DNA of 64,000 bases from Parietaria judaica (taxonomy: Eukaryota; Streptophyta; Magnoliopsida; Rosales; Urticaceae), in the NCBI GenBank assembly GCA_954871525.1, contig OX940868.1:15910556-15974555 (forward strand), written 5' to 3'. Both the position numbers and the translations under genes were made by a program. Of the stretch, positions 1 through 10,619 are shown piece after piece. The notes beneath the pieces are model-generated. The model was not told where the DNA came from, did not search any database, and was given only the letters and a program-made list of their open reading frames with translations. Every line of letters starts with the position of its first letter. Within the stretch, counting starts at the first letter, position 1.

Positions 1-138
1 TTTTTCATGGTCGGCTCCTACCAATTACTCGTTAAATTATATATGTTTTAGAATAGTCTCATAAATAATACTAGATATAGAGTTCTGATGTTATTAAATA
101 TACGAATAGAATTATACAATTTCTCTCCTTTTACATAG

Positions 139-2791
139 GTGCCCATACAATTGGAAGAGAATTCAAAGTGGTATGATCCGGCCTATGAGCAGATCGATTT
201 CCCAGCATTCTCTCCGTTGCACTCACAAGTTGACCTACCGCCGTTACCGTATGTGGGTTCGCCTTACACTTGTGATTTTGGCAATGATAGCAACGGGCTT
301 CCCTTTTTGGACGGCACTGGTGAACGGGATATTTCTATCTCAGAGTTGTTAGACGAAGCCTTGGCTAATCACGATGAGAGCTCATGTGAAGAGTCAGTTT
401 GTCAGGAAAATGCGGGCCAATTATCTAAACCGACACAATTCTCGCAGAATATTCCACTCGGTAGCTCGTTTAATGGTTCATATAGCGATCCTGACACCGA
501 TACTGCCCAGGTATGCAATACATAAAATTGATATTCAAACTATTGAGATTTGTGCAAACTATATATATGAGTATTTCTATAAATTTGTGAAGTACCTAAT
601 TGATATGTAAATTTCTACATATAGTTTGTCCAAAGTCCAAACTATATGGCACAATTTCATTTCCATATTGCGTAGAGTTCAATTAATCTAATTTTGTGCT
701 ATAATCTCGTCTCTGACAGCCTATCCCGGATATGCGTGCATCAGCATGGTATAACGACATCCATGCCCAATCTAATGGAAATCTGGGAGAACCCTCGGAT
801 TATTTGGCTCGTGAATATTCTGACATGTTAAAGTTTAATGAACCAACCAGTACAAATGTCCCTCTTAATTACTACGGCCATGGAAATGGAAGTGGAATCC
901 AGTTCAGGACTCGCCAAACAGTTCCAAATAATTTAGAAAGTCAGGGAATTGCGCCGAGAAGAATCCGATTGCAAAAGAGGGTTGCACCTGGATCAACTGG
1001 AAATGACGATGCAAGAGACTCGAACAAGACTCACGAAGAAGATGAAGTTCAGTCTGCTTCCATGGAGGTACGGTCATATATCGAGACTAACCTACGCAAT
1101 CGGATGTATATGTATTTATACATATAATTAGGGGTGAAATTTTGTTACTGATTCCCGATTACCAGTTTAAAACTGGAAATCTGGTTATAGAATTGGTTTC
1201 CACGATCGGGACCTGGAATTTCTCAGCCCTGTATTTTTAATTTAATTTATATTAGCATACTAATAAATATATATATGTATAAAATCAGTAAAATCTCAGT
1301 TTAAAACCAGTCTTTTCTCATTTGAAATCGGAATGTCCCAGTTTAAAGTTTAAACTTTAAAAATGGGATTTCCCAGCTTAAACTGGCATTTCCCATTTAT
1401 TAACAAAACTAGTACGGGAGTGGGAGGAAATTTTCAAGCTCCCAGTGCGGTTTCTGGTCCAGGTTTCACCTCTTAATATATGCATTTAGCATATTATGAG
1501 AGATGATTTGTTACCTGCAGGCCAATGAAGAGAAATATTCCGACGCTCGTGATTTTGTTGGATCCGGAATCAAGATTAGGACCAGACAACCTCAACGAGG
1601 CTCGAACAGTTCTTCGTCCCTCCAAGGAAGTGCGCCAAGAAGAATCCGCTTGCAGACGAGGATTTCGCCACAATCAATCAACGATAAAACAGAGAAAGAT
1701 TCAAAACAACTCATTGGTGAATATGAATCATATTCGAACATCAGCGACAAAGCTGTTTCCCTAAATGAGGAAGAAACATATGACTATAATGAGGATTTGC
1801 AATCGACTGTAACTGAGGTAAGAATTTGTTGAAGAATAAACAGGAACTTCTAGTGATTTGGTGTCATCGAAGTCTCAATGAAATTTGTTTGAATTGTATC
1901 AGGACTCGTTGGAAGACATAGACGACAGTGAGAACGAAGATGAAGCAGATTCAACACCTTCCGAGGTAAAGCATCACGACCTGGTTTTTGGAGGCCTGAA
2001 AACAGGTCCAAAACCCGTTTGTTTTGACTGAACCGAATTAGGATTCGTGGGCTCTGAAATTTGGAACCTACATCCTTTTTTATTTTTTGGGAAATCCGGA
2101 ATGGGTTTGAAAAAATACATATTTAAATTTAAAAAACCGGCGTCGGTTTGTTTTATTTTCTTGATAATTGTTTGAAATTTGATAATAAAATCAACATGAA
2201 AACTAAATGCAACATTCAGTCCAAAAAAACCAGGGTTTTAGTAACATAGTAGCCATGATTCTGGTTGTTTAATTCCCGAACTCGCAATCCAGATTCTGAC
2301 TCGATCCATTTCTGATTATCCGGAATCCGGATCTAGTTATAACTCAGTTTTAGAAAAATCAAAATTGTTTTTTTTTTCTTCTTGTTCCTGGGTCCGGTTT
2401 TTGAACTCGGACTTCTTGGTTTTAATTTTATACCTACGTCTTTAATTTTCCTTTTGAGCTTTACTTTAACTAACCGCTTTGAACCATCTCATTTCTTTTA
2501 TAACAGGCAACAGAAGCTACAACCGATAGCCGTTTCCTTGAAGGCGACGAAATTTTCGAAGTATCCTCAACGAACCTAAACAAGCAAATCAGTGAAAGTC
2601 CCCTAGAAGAACCGAGCCTAATGGCCGAAAACATTAACACGCCGCCCGGGAAATCAATCAGGCCTTTGGGCCCATCAGAGGTAACGACTCTGGCCCGCCG
2701 ACCAGCCTTCTTAGTAATGGGGCTTTCATCTATTGTAGTTGTGTTGGTCTCCATAGGCATATGGAGAGCCCTTGATCTTGGTATTAAGTGA
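139..2791 (+). CDS. Membrane-tethered NAC transcription factor, C-terminal part (5 exons; 5' end outside window)
   Basis: Five exons read in one phase-0 frame: 139-510, 720-1067, 1521-1817, 1903-1965 and 2507-2791 (TGA). All sit between AG acceptors and GT donors, giving 454 residues. The DNA-binding NAC domain must lie left of the window, and bases 1-138 are intron. The visible part is the acidic, Ser/Asn-rich regulatory region. Exon 2 has GIQFRTRQ followed by APRRIRLQ, and exon 3 repeats this as GIKIRTRQPQ and APRRIRLQ. The last exon ends in a hydrophobic helix (AFLVMGLSSIVVVLVSIGIW) with a short tail RALDLGIK. In the NTL group of NAC proteins such a C-terminal anchor holds the factor in the ER or other membranes until proteolysis frees it for the nucleus. 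That group assignment is from known family features; release here is inference. Intron 2 holds transposon-like sequence. I am sure of the family type and less sure of the exact subgroup. Confidence 0.85.
1129..1476. mobile_element. Transposon-like insertion with inverted ends in NAC intron 2
   Basis: The left end reads TTAGGGGTGAAA and the right end reads TTTCACCTCTTAA, so the ends are imperfect inverted repeats. The interior repeats short CCAGTTTAAA/TTTAAACTGG palindromic phrases. This looks like a non-autonomous DNA transposon, possibly hAT, but I could not find a matching 8-bp target duplication. It lies wholly inside an intron, so it need not affect the protein. Confidence 0.45.
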
Positions 2792-2992
2792 GAAGGTGAT
2801 TTTGAGTCTATTTATTTGTGTTCTCTTTGTATTTTGGCTTTCTAGTTGCTAGTATTATAGGGATTACACGTACGTTTTTTCCCACTTATCTTACTAAACA
2901 AGTAACTAGTTTCTTGTATATACTTATATATACCATTTGCTATGTAACATAGGTAGTCAAGTGTTGGGTGGTTTTGGTAATAATATTAGTAT

Positions 2993-4001
2993 TTTATAAA
3001 AGGGTAAACTGCGGCTAATGTACCCAATATTTGATCTTTTGGGAATTATGTACCCAATGTTTATTTTTGTTGGCTAATGTACTCAATGTTTGATCTGTTA
3101 GATATTTTCGTGTTTTCCGTTAGTTGACCGTTAGAGAGTTAATTCTCTTCTATATGCACACTTTTTGTATTTTTGACATAACTCACTCATTTTTTGTCCA
3201 AATTTTATGCAGGACCTATGGTTAGAAAGCCAAGAGATAGATCTACAACTTTTATGTTTTACGTTTTGTAAAATAAGTTTTATAAAAATACGAAATTTCA
3301 AATACAACGTAAAATTGGATATAAGTTTAATGCAAAATATTTGTTTCGAGAAAATTTTACCATACTTAATGACTTTTATGATGAAACGTAAAACTAATAA
3401 GTTTTAGATAACTATTTTATCTTTCCAGCGGATGTTTATATATAAATTTTGGACAAAAGATGAGTAAGTTATGCCAAAAATATGAAAGATTATTTTACAT
3501 CACATATTTCATATTTTTGGCATAATTCACTCGTTTTTTATTCAAAATTTATAAATAAACACCCGTTAGCAAGATAAAATATTTATCTACAAATTTTTAG
3601 TTTTACGTTTCACCATATAAAGTCATTAAATATATTAAAATTTGCTCGAAACAAATATTTTGTATTAAACTAACGTCTAATTTTACGTTGTATTTGAAAT
3701 TTTGGATTTTTATAAAAAATATTTTACAAATCTTAAAACAACAAAGTTATAGATCTATCTCTTATCTTTCTAACCATAGGTCGTGCATAAAATTTGGACA
3801 AAAAATGAGTGAGTTACGTCAAAAATACGAAAAGTGTACATGTAGAGGATGATAACTCTCTAACTGTCAACTAACGAAAAACACGAAAATATCTAACAGA
3901 TCAAACATTTGGTACATTAGCCACCAAAAATAAACATTGGGTACATAATTCGCAAAAGATCAAACATTGAGTACATTAGCCGCACTTTACCCTTTATAAA
4001 A
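2993..4001. mobile_element. Mutator-like foldback element, 991 bp, with perfect 9-bp target duplication
   Basis: The element is 3002-3992. It begins GGGTAAACTGCGG and ends CCGCACTTTACCC. It is flanked on both sides by TTTATAAAA (2993-3001 and 3993-4001), a perfect 9-bp duplication, which is the size left by Mutator-like transposases. The left and right halves are near-complete reverse complements of each other, for example the phrases around CTATGGTTAGAAAG near 3219 and CTTTCTAACCATAG near 3766. There is no open frame of useful length. It is therefore a non-autonomous element that depends on a transposase encoded elsewhere. It lies about 200 bp downstream of the NAC stop codon. Confidence 0.85.
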
Positions 4002-6060
4002 TACAAATGAAATTGAGTAAAAATATTAAATAATGTATATTATAAAATTTCAATAACAATTATCAATCAAACATTGTAACTTATATAGTGAAAGGATAAT
4101 ATATTTTGTCATATAAAAGCTAAAATTATATAAAATTCTAGCTATAGCGGATATGCGGTTTACTCAATTTTACGCTTAAAATTGGTAGTTGCGATTTTCG
4201 GTTTAAAGTTTTGTTAGCTAACCCTTAGATTCCATGCATTTCTCAGTTCTTTCATTGGTTAATTTACTATCAAGTAATAACCTAAGTACAAATTTTTCAA
4301 TAGCAATAGTTTTTACTGTTTTGACTTTTTAGAGGACGTAATTTTTTTTTTTTATGAAACAAATGTCATGGCTATCTCTAGAAAATTAATTATGGAGTAA
4401 ATTCATAAGGAGACACTTAATTTAATATTGTTTTAACATTATCAACTTATTTGTAATGTGTAAAAGAGAGGAGAGTGGACAAGATTGAAAACTCAAACCG
4501 GATATACAAGCTTGAGTGGATACAGTTTCATTTGTTTTTATTTTATTGAGGTAGTTGCTGAGAAAATACTTGACTTTGTCACTTTAGCTACATTTTAATA
4601 CTCATAATTAAAATTTATTAACAAAACTTCTTAAATTTATCACTTTATTGTACTTTAACAATCATTTTTAAATTTGATCACAGAAATACTCAAATATATA
4701 ACTATTACATATTGATACATATGTTCAAAAATTTGCGGTGAAAATTAATTTCATTAACTGTAAAACTAAATTAATCACCAAATATAATGACACTCACGTT
4801 AAATGCAATATATTGTTAACAAGTGATCATTTATGTCATTAAATCTTGAATATGGATAAAATAATAAATTAAAACATTTTCTTCACTAAATTTTCAATAT
4901 AATATCAAAGTGTAATAAAATAAAATTAAAATTAAAATTTTTGGTATTAAAATATGATAAATGTCTAAATTATCAAATTTAGAAAATTTTCAGGCACATA
5001 GCTTTTACTTTATCTAGTGATTGTTGTGATAAGTCATAAGACCGTTGCCAACCGCCACGAAGGCCCATATGCTTAAAGTAATATTGAGGTCACACCCTCT
5101 ATGGATTGGAACGTGTCACACATTTTTTATTTTTTTATAGAACTAAGTGAGAGAAAAAAAAATGTGTAGATTAGAACAACACTCTAGATAAGGATGAAAA
5201 GAGGTGCAATAACTAACAACACCTTTCTTTAGCTTTATCTCTATTCCTTTTACCTATAATACAAAACAATAAAGTATCTCATTTATCAACCAATAATCAA
5301 ATATCAAAGTACATGAAATAAAAGCCACCAAAATAGTCAATCCAAGTGTTAATTATGAGTGTGAATGCTATTTTCATTATGCTATCATTGTAGTTTCTTC
5401 TAGTGTTTAAATTAGGAAATGAATAATTGCAAAATTCAGTTTTTAAATAAATGACAAAAAAAATATAAGTGTCTGTCTGTTCGTCTTATTTCAAAAAAAA
5501 AAATCAACATATTTTCACTTTTTTAAGTAATTAAGAATAACGCAAACAATCAACAAAACCGTCTATCTCAATGAAAACCGTCAAAGTAGATACAAACTAT
5601 CGTTTGTGGCTATCGATGGAATTGTCAATAACTGACGGTTTTCATCGGTATATTTATCTTGTGTGCTTCCACACTTAACATATTATTATTTCATTTCAAA
5701 TTTAAATTTAAATTATAAATATAATATTTAAAATGATATAATCATATATTTAAAATTAAAATAGTAATTAAAAAGAGGAAGCAATTTTCACAATTTATTA
5801 AAATATCATTTAATATTAGATAAATTAATAATTTTAATTAAATAATATTTCAATTCGATTTTAGTTTTAAAATACAACCAAAATAATATTTAATGAATTA
5901 TTTTTTTAAATAATTTAATACATTTTTTTTAATTTTCATGTTGCTGACGTTCTCGTCTATCAAAATAGAATATGAATAATTAATTTTGAAATGATGAGTA
6001 ATCGACTTAATTCTATGTTCATATGATACTAAATTACTAATTCAAAAAAAATATTTCACA
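4002..6060. other. AT-rich intergenic stretch without a gene
   Basis: I see no coding frame, RNA gene or clear element ends here. A short inverted pair (CCGTCTATCTCAATGAAAACC near 5560 and GGTTTTCATCGG near 5638) suggests an old small MITE around 5550-5660. Confidence 0.6.
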
Positions 6061-6090
6061 AGAAAATAAAAAAACACAAACACCACAATG

Positions 6091-6143
6091 CGACACGTCC
6101 ACGTGTAAGAAGATCGTCACACCAAACTAAAACCATGACGTCA
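6091..6143 (+). promoter_or_regulatory. Cluster of ACGT bZIP-type boxes upstream of the 64-residue gene
   Basis: Within about 50 bp there are an ACACGTCC box, a G-box CACGTG (6100-6105) and the palindromic TGACGTCA (6136-6143). These are classic bZIP binding cores (ABRE/G-box and TGA/CRE types). They lie 235-280 bp upstream of the start codon at 6378, a normal distance for a promoter. Function is inferred from motif identity only. Confidence 0.55.
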
Positions 6144-6377
6144 TCATCACCCTTCATTCACACTCGTAATTATCCATTGCAGACAGAGAGAGAAGAAACG
6201 AAGAAGAACCCAGAAACCTCAAAACCGCCGAAACCGCCGACCCCAAAGCCCATAGCTTCAACATTAACCAAAACCTCGTAGACATACACACATATATATA
6301 CACACGCACGCAAAGCCAAAAGCTTGAGCTCCAAATCGATAAAAACGCACGTGCTGATATATACATAGAGAGAGAGA

Positions 6378-6572
6378 ATGATTCTGGTGGCGATAGTTGC
6401 AGAGATGATGGAAGAGTACACAGTGATGGTGGCTAGGGTTTTGGAGCACGTCTTCAACACGGCACCGTTTCCGAGAAGGGTTCGCTTCCTCGTCCTCCGG
6501 AACCTCCCTTTCGTCTCTCATATTCCGATTCCGCCGCCGCCGCCGCCGCCACGTGTCAGAACCACCGCTTGA
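6378..6572 (+). CDS. Small protein of unknown function, 64 residues (MILVAIVAE...PFPRRVRFL type)
   Basis: A single uninterrupted frame from ATG 6378 to TGA 6570-6572. The N-terminal two thirds are of ordinary complexity: a short hydrophobic start (MILVAIVAEMM), then an acidic/hydrophobic helix-like stretch (EEYTVMVARVLEHVF), then a basic FPRRVRF segment followed by LVLRNLPF. The tail has eight prolines in nine residues. I believe short plant proteins of this pattern occur in other angiosperms, but that is from memory and unchecked. No function is assigned. Support for a real gene: the ACGT box cluster upstream, codons that do not look random, and no competing gene on either strand. A purely chance frame of 65 codons is the alternative. 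The hydrophobic N-terminus could be a membrane or signal segment. Confidence 0.6.
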   Translation: MILVAIVAEMMEEYTVMVARVLEHVFNTAPFPRRVRFLVLRNLPFVSHIPIPPPPPPPRVRTTA

Positions 6573-6760
6573 GGCTCTTTCTTTTAGAATTGTTTTTTTG
6601 TTTCTGTAAATATTTCATTTTTACGTGTACTTCTCTGATCGGCTGTTAAACAGAGTTTTTTTGTTTGTTTGTGAATTTCTGATTGTAAAACAGAGTTTTT
6701 TTTTTTCGTAGAATGGAAGTGCTATGCGCTAATAAATTTTCGTTTTCCATAAGTTTGTTC

Positions 6761-6769
6761 CATATATAT

Positions 6770-6806
<37 letters not shown>
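6761..6806. repeat. (AT)n microsatellite
   Basis: An almost pure AT dinucleotide run with one interruption (TAAATA). It lies downstream of the 64-residue gene. Confidence 0.9.
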
Positions 6807-6807
<1 letters not shown>

Positions 6808-7224
6808 TCATTCAGGAGAAGAAGAAATAAACAATTTTTATAAATTTCGAGTAAATATTCCTAGTTGCTCCTAACATATCCCTTTCAATATGTTTTTTAG
6901 GTACACCAAGTTTGTCCTACGAATTTTTAACTTCGTCACCTTTTTATTAAAACTATTTTATTGTACTTAATTTTTTTCGTGAACTTTTTTTTTTTAATGG
7001 AAAAGGTGTAAACTGGATAAATAAATAGCAATTTTTTTTTCGTGAACTTTAAATGGGTATAAAATTTCTCCTTAATAAGCTCCTTTCATAAAAGAAAAAA
7101 AAACTATTTTAACAATTTCAAAAAATGGCAAGATTTGAGAATTCGTGGCAATACCGATATAGAATCTCGGATAATTAAAAAGCACAAGTCTAATAGATAG
7201 ATACTGAAACAAAGTTATTATATG

Positions 7225-8223
7225 CAGGGGCGGACTTAGTCGGGGCCGAGCGGTAGGGCTGTCTCGAAAACCCGGAATCCGGTTAAAAATCCGTATCCGA
7301 ATCCGTATCCGATTTTAAAATCCGAATCCGAATCCGTATCCGAAAACCGGATTCGGATATCCGGATCCGGATTTAAAACTGGATTCGGATACAGGTTTTA
7401 ATTTTATAAAATCCGGATATCCGTATCCGGTTTTAAACCCGGTTTCTATTAATATTTTAATTTTAATAATATGTTTTAAACCCGGTTTCTATTAATTTTA
7501 TATGTATTGTGTGACAATATGTATTAGATTTGTTCGGTTTTTTGGACAACGGGAAAATATGTAGACTTGTACGGGTCTTTTAGTCGTTAAAATTAACTTT
7601 TTTTAAAAATAAATAAAAACCGGATCCGGATATTCGGATAATATCCGGATCCGGTTTTAAAACCGGATGCGGATTCGGATCCGGGTTTTGAAAACAGATA
7701 TCCGGATTTTCGGATATCCGGAAATTTGGATATCCGGTTTTTCGGATTCGGATCCGGATATCTATTTTCGGATATCCGGTTTTTCGGATCCGGATTCGGA
7801 TAGTTCCGAAAAACCAGATATCCGCTCCGGTTACACCCCTACCGAGCGGGTGCTGCTGTCCACACTTGCTGTAAACGCGTTATTTATAATAAAAAAATAA
7901 ATTATATTAATTTATATATATATATAATATTATATACAGATAAAATTGATACTATAATGTAATAGAGTCGAAGTTTAGTTTTAACTCTCTTTTCCTAAGA
8001 GATCTAGGTTCAATTTCCAGCAACCTCATTTTTTATGTATTTATGACCTCCCTATATTAGTATTAATCTCTTCGTATAAATATTCTTCTATTATATATTA
8101 AGTAATAATATTTGTACCATTGTATCACTAAATATTATCGATTTATTAAAATTAATTATAAATTATTTAAAAAAATCGTTTTTTTTTTCGCCCTCTCTTG
8201 TAGAAATTCTGGTTCCGCTCCTA
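7225..8223. mobile_element. Older hAT-like element, interrupted by a second hAT
   Basis: The left end is CAGGGGCGGAC and the right end is GGTTCCGCTCCTA, imperfect inverted repeats of the CAGGGGCGGA kind known from Tip100-like hAT transposons. The flanks are ATTATATG (7217-7224) and ATTTTATG (8224-8231), an 8-bp duplication with one mismatch. The element is split by the 588-bp hAT at 7254-7841. No transposase frame remains, so it is non-autonomous or decayed. Confidence 0.6.
7254..7841. mobile_element. hAT-type non-autonomous element, 588 bp, nested
   Basis: It starts TAGGGCTGTC and ends TTACACCCCTA. It is flanked by a perfect 8-bp duplication CCGAGCGG at 7246-7253 and 7842-7849, the size typical of hAT insertion. 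The interior is made of degenerate GGATATCC/ATCCGGAT repeats on both sides of an AT-rich core. It has no coding capacity. Because it sits inside another hAT, it is the younger insertion. Confidence 0.8.
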
Positions 8224-8255
8224 ATTTTATGGTTTAATTAATTGATTCATTAAGA

Positions 8256-8511
8256 GAAATTGCTCCAAATAGCCAAATTGAAACATACGATTAGCAAAAT
8301 AGCCAAACTTTGGTTAATTTTGTAAACTAGCCAATTAACACGAGGTGGCATTTTAATTAATTTTTTTTACCTATATATACCCTTTAATTAATCATTTTAA
8401 TTATAATTTTCGTAATTAATTAAAAAGGAAATTTAATTTTCAGCACAAATCAAGGTGTAACTAATTGTGCATAAATTTTGCAATTCAATTCCGAATTTTG
8501 AATCATTTCCA

Positions 8512-8549
<38 letters not shown>

Positions 8550-9757
8550 CATCGGATCAGTTCCGAGATGTCCAACCACTACCAGAGCTAGGCTCTCTGA
8601 ACAACAGCAAAAAATGATGATGCGCTTCTTCTGCTCCGTGGAAGAAGACGAGCCCGCGTATTCCCAAGACCGCCGTGTACGTCCTGTCGATCCAAGCCCG
8701 GTGCAGTGCAATCTCCGGCGAGCTTCATCGCTAAGCCACCATTGTTGTCGGTTTTGGCGATCTCCGGTGCAGTGTAATCTCTAGCGAGCCCCGGTACAGG
8801 ACTCTGCTCTGAACACGGGAAACCCGGTGAGGGTTCCTGCAGGGTGTTCGTCCAGAGAATGTCAGAAGAACTATGGATCTGCATGTTTCCGAAACCGGTT
8901 TCTTGCGATCTCCGGTGCAGTGCGATCTCCGGCGAGCCCCGGTGCAGGACTCTGCTCTAACGTCGTCACTAAGCCGCCATTGTTGTCGGTTTCTGAAGCT
9001 TCAGATCTCAAGGTAGGACGTAACCCACCACCCATGTGCACCCAGGAAAACTCCGGCGCCGTCGATTGGCTCGCTGCACCCCTCACCGTCGTCGTCTGAG
9101 CTTGTGAGCTCACGAGTTTCTGCTGCCCCGTCGTGCGCGAAGGAGCTCCTCCATCGGAGCACTCGCTTGGAAACACCGAGGCCACGACGATCGACGGCGA
9201 AGCTTCGGCGGTCTTACGGGAAAGAGAGAGATTATTTTTTGTTAAAATATTTGATTATTTATTGTATTTAAATTTTAATATGAATAATATTTTTTATTGT
9301 TAATTTCGTTACTTCGTTGTTAATTTACGTTGATTCGTTGTTGATTTACGTTAATTCGTTGTTGATTTACGTTAATTTGTTGTTGATTTACGTTGATTCG
9401 TTGTTAATTACGTTGATTCGTTGTTGATTTACGTTAATTCGTTGTTGATTTACGTTAATTCGCGTATTTAATTTGTTGATATTTTTTGAAAAAAATAAAT
9501 CCGCAAATTATATGAATGTTTTGAATTTAAAATTTGAATTATACAAAAAAAAAGGTTTGATTTTGGTTGTTACCATATTATTTTAATTAATAGCAATATT
9601 TTTAATAAATGAAAATCAAGAAATTTTTTAATTTTTTTAAAACATGAGGGCAATAATGTAATTGGAGTTTTGTAAGTGGTTAATTGGTTAGTTTACAAAA
9701 TTAACCAAAGTTTGACTATTTTGCTAAACACACATTTAAATTTGGCTATTACCCTAA
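8256..9757. mobile_element. Inverted-repeat element with a GC-rich interior (possible captured sequence)
   Basis: The left end (AGCAAAATAGCCAAACTTTG near 8292, then GTTAATTTTGTAAACTAGCC) recurs inverted on the right (near 9680-9730) over about 90 bp. Between the ends is a GC-rich block (about 8500-9235) unlike the AT-rich surroundings. It includes a (CT)n run at 8515-8547 and repeated phrases such as GATCTCCGGTGCAGTG (near 8760 and 8909). Mutator-like elements often capture host sequence in this way, so a Pack-MULE is possible. No recognised protein is encoded and no clear TSD was found. Confidence 0.55.
9301..9465. repeat. Minisatellite, about 21-bp unit, 7-8 copies
   Basis: Tandem copies of TTGTTGATTTACGTTAATTCG with small changes (TTAATTACGTTGATTCG and so on). 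It lies inside the inverted-repeat element at 8256-9757. Confidence 0.8.
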
Positions 9758-9759
9758 GG

Positions 9760-10560
9760 TGCCAATTAAAAGTATGACACATGCAAATGTACAGTGTGAG
9801 CCGTCGCATTTTATACTTGATTAAATTGAAATATGGGGGACTAAGCCCAAAATCAAGCCCATTACCCAAGTCGTGACCCAACAGATCATATAAAGAAGCA
9901 ACCATGGTCTCGTGGGACGACCGAGTCAATCAGCAACTCGTTTGTTTACAACAACTTATCTGAAAGAGTCCAATTGCCAAGCGAGCTTACACTACACTTC
10001 TCGGCGAGCTTCGCTTCTCGTTGTCGTCGTAAGAGCAAGCTTCAACGAAAGTCGTCGGCAAGCTTCGGTTCTCCTCGGCGGTGTCTCCGGGTGTTGTCGG
10101 CGAGCTTCGGTTCTCGTCGGTACGTTACCGAGGGTCCTTGGAGAGCTTTGGTTCTCGTTCATACTTTACCGAGGATCCTCGCCAAGCTTGGGTCCTCGTC
10201 AGCACTTCTCCGGGTTACGTTGGCGTGCACCGGTTATCGTCGGCAGAAGAGCGGTAGCAGAGCTCCTCCATCTCCATGGATGGGATGAATAAGAAGCTTT
10301 AAAGATTTGGAGGGAAATGAAGTTACCGTGAGAGAAAGAAAATGTTAGATCGAGTTTGAAATGAGAGGTATATGTTGAAGAAAGTAAACCTTTCTTTGTA
10401 TAACTCTTCTTTTTTGGAATTTTCAGATCGTGAGCACAGTAGAGATGGTTATGTAGTTTGTCATGAGAACCATTTTCTCACGCAATGTCTTTGCATTATT
10501 TCATGCTCTTGGAAAGGTTTGATGTGGTTTTTGACGTTTCGATAGGTCTTAATAAATATG
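9760..10560. other. GC-rich repetitive block, no supported gene
   Basis: From about 9965 to 10250 the phrase CGGCGAGCTTCGGTTCTCGT and close variants recur roughly every 35-50 bp. Two overlapping frames of 104 and 126 codons span it, but both are rich in Arg, Ser and Leu from the repeat itself and match no family I know. It resembles the GC-rich interior of the element on its left. Confidence 0.5.
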
Positions 10561-10619
10561 CTACATAGAAGAAAAGTTATGACTTTTAATATATATTATA
10601 TATAATATATGAAGGTTCT

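Noticed and set aside
7950..8040. GGTTCAATTTCCAGC looks like a tRNA T-loop
   Set aside because: No acceptor stem, D-arm or anticodon arm can be built around it; similar phrases near 11970 suggest a transposon interior.
8433..9185. Several frames of 90-105 codons on both strands
   Set aside because: They overlap each other inside a repetitive GC-rich transposon interior and show no family motif.
9912..10292. Frame of 126 codons, Arg/Ser/Leu-rich
   Set aside because: It is produced by the tandem CGGCGAGCTTCGG repeat; a second frame across the same repeat is just as open.
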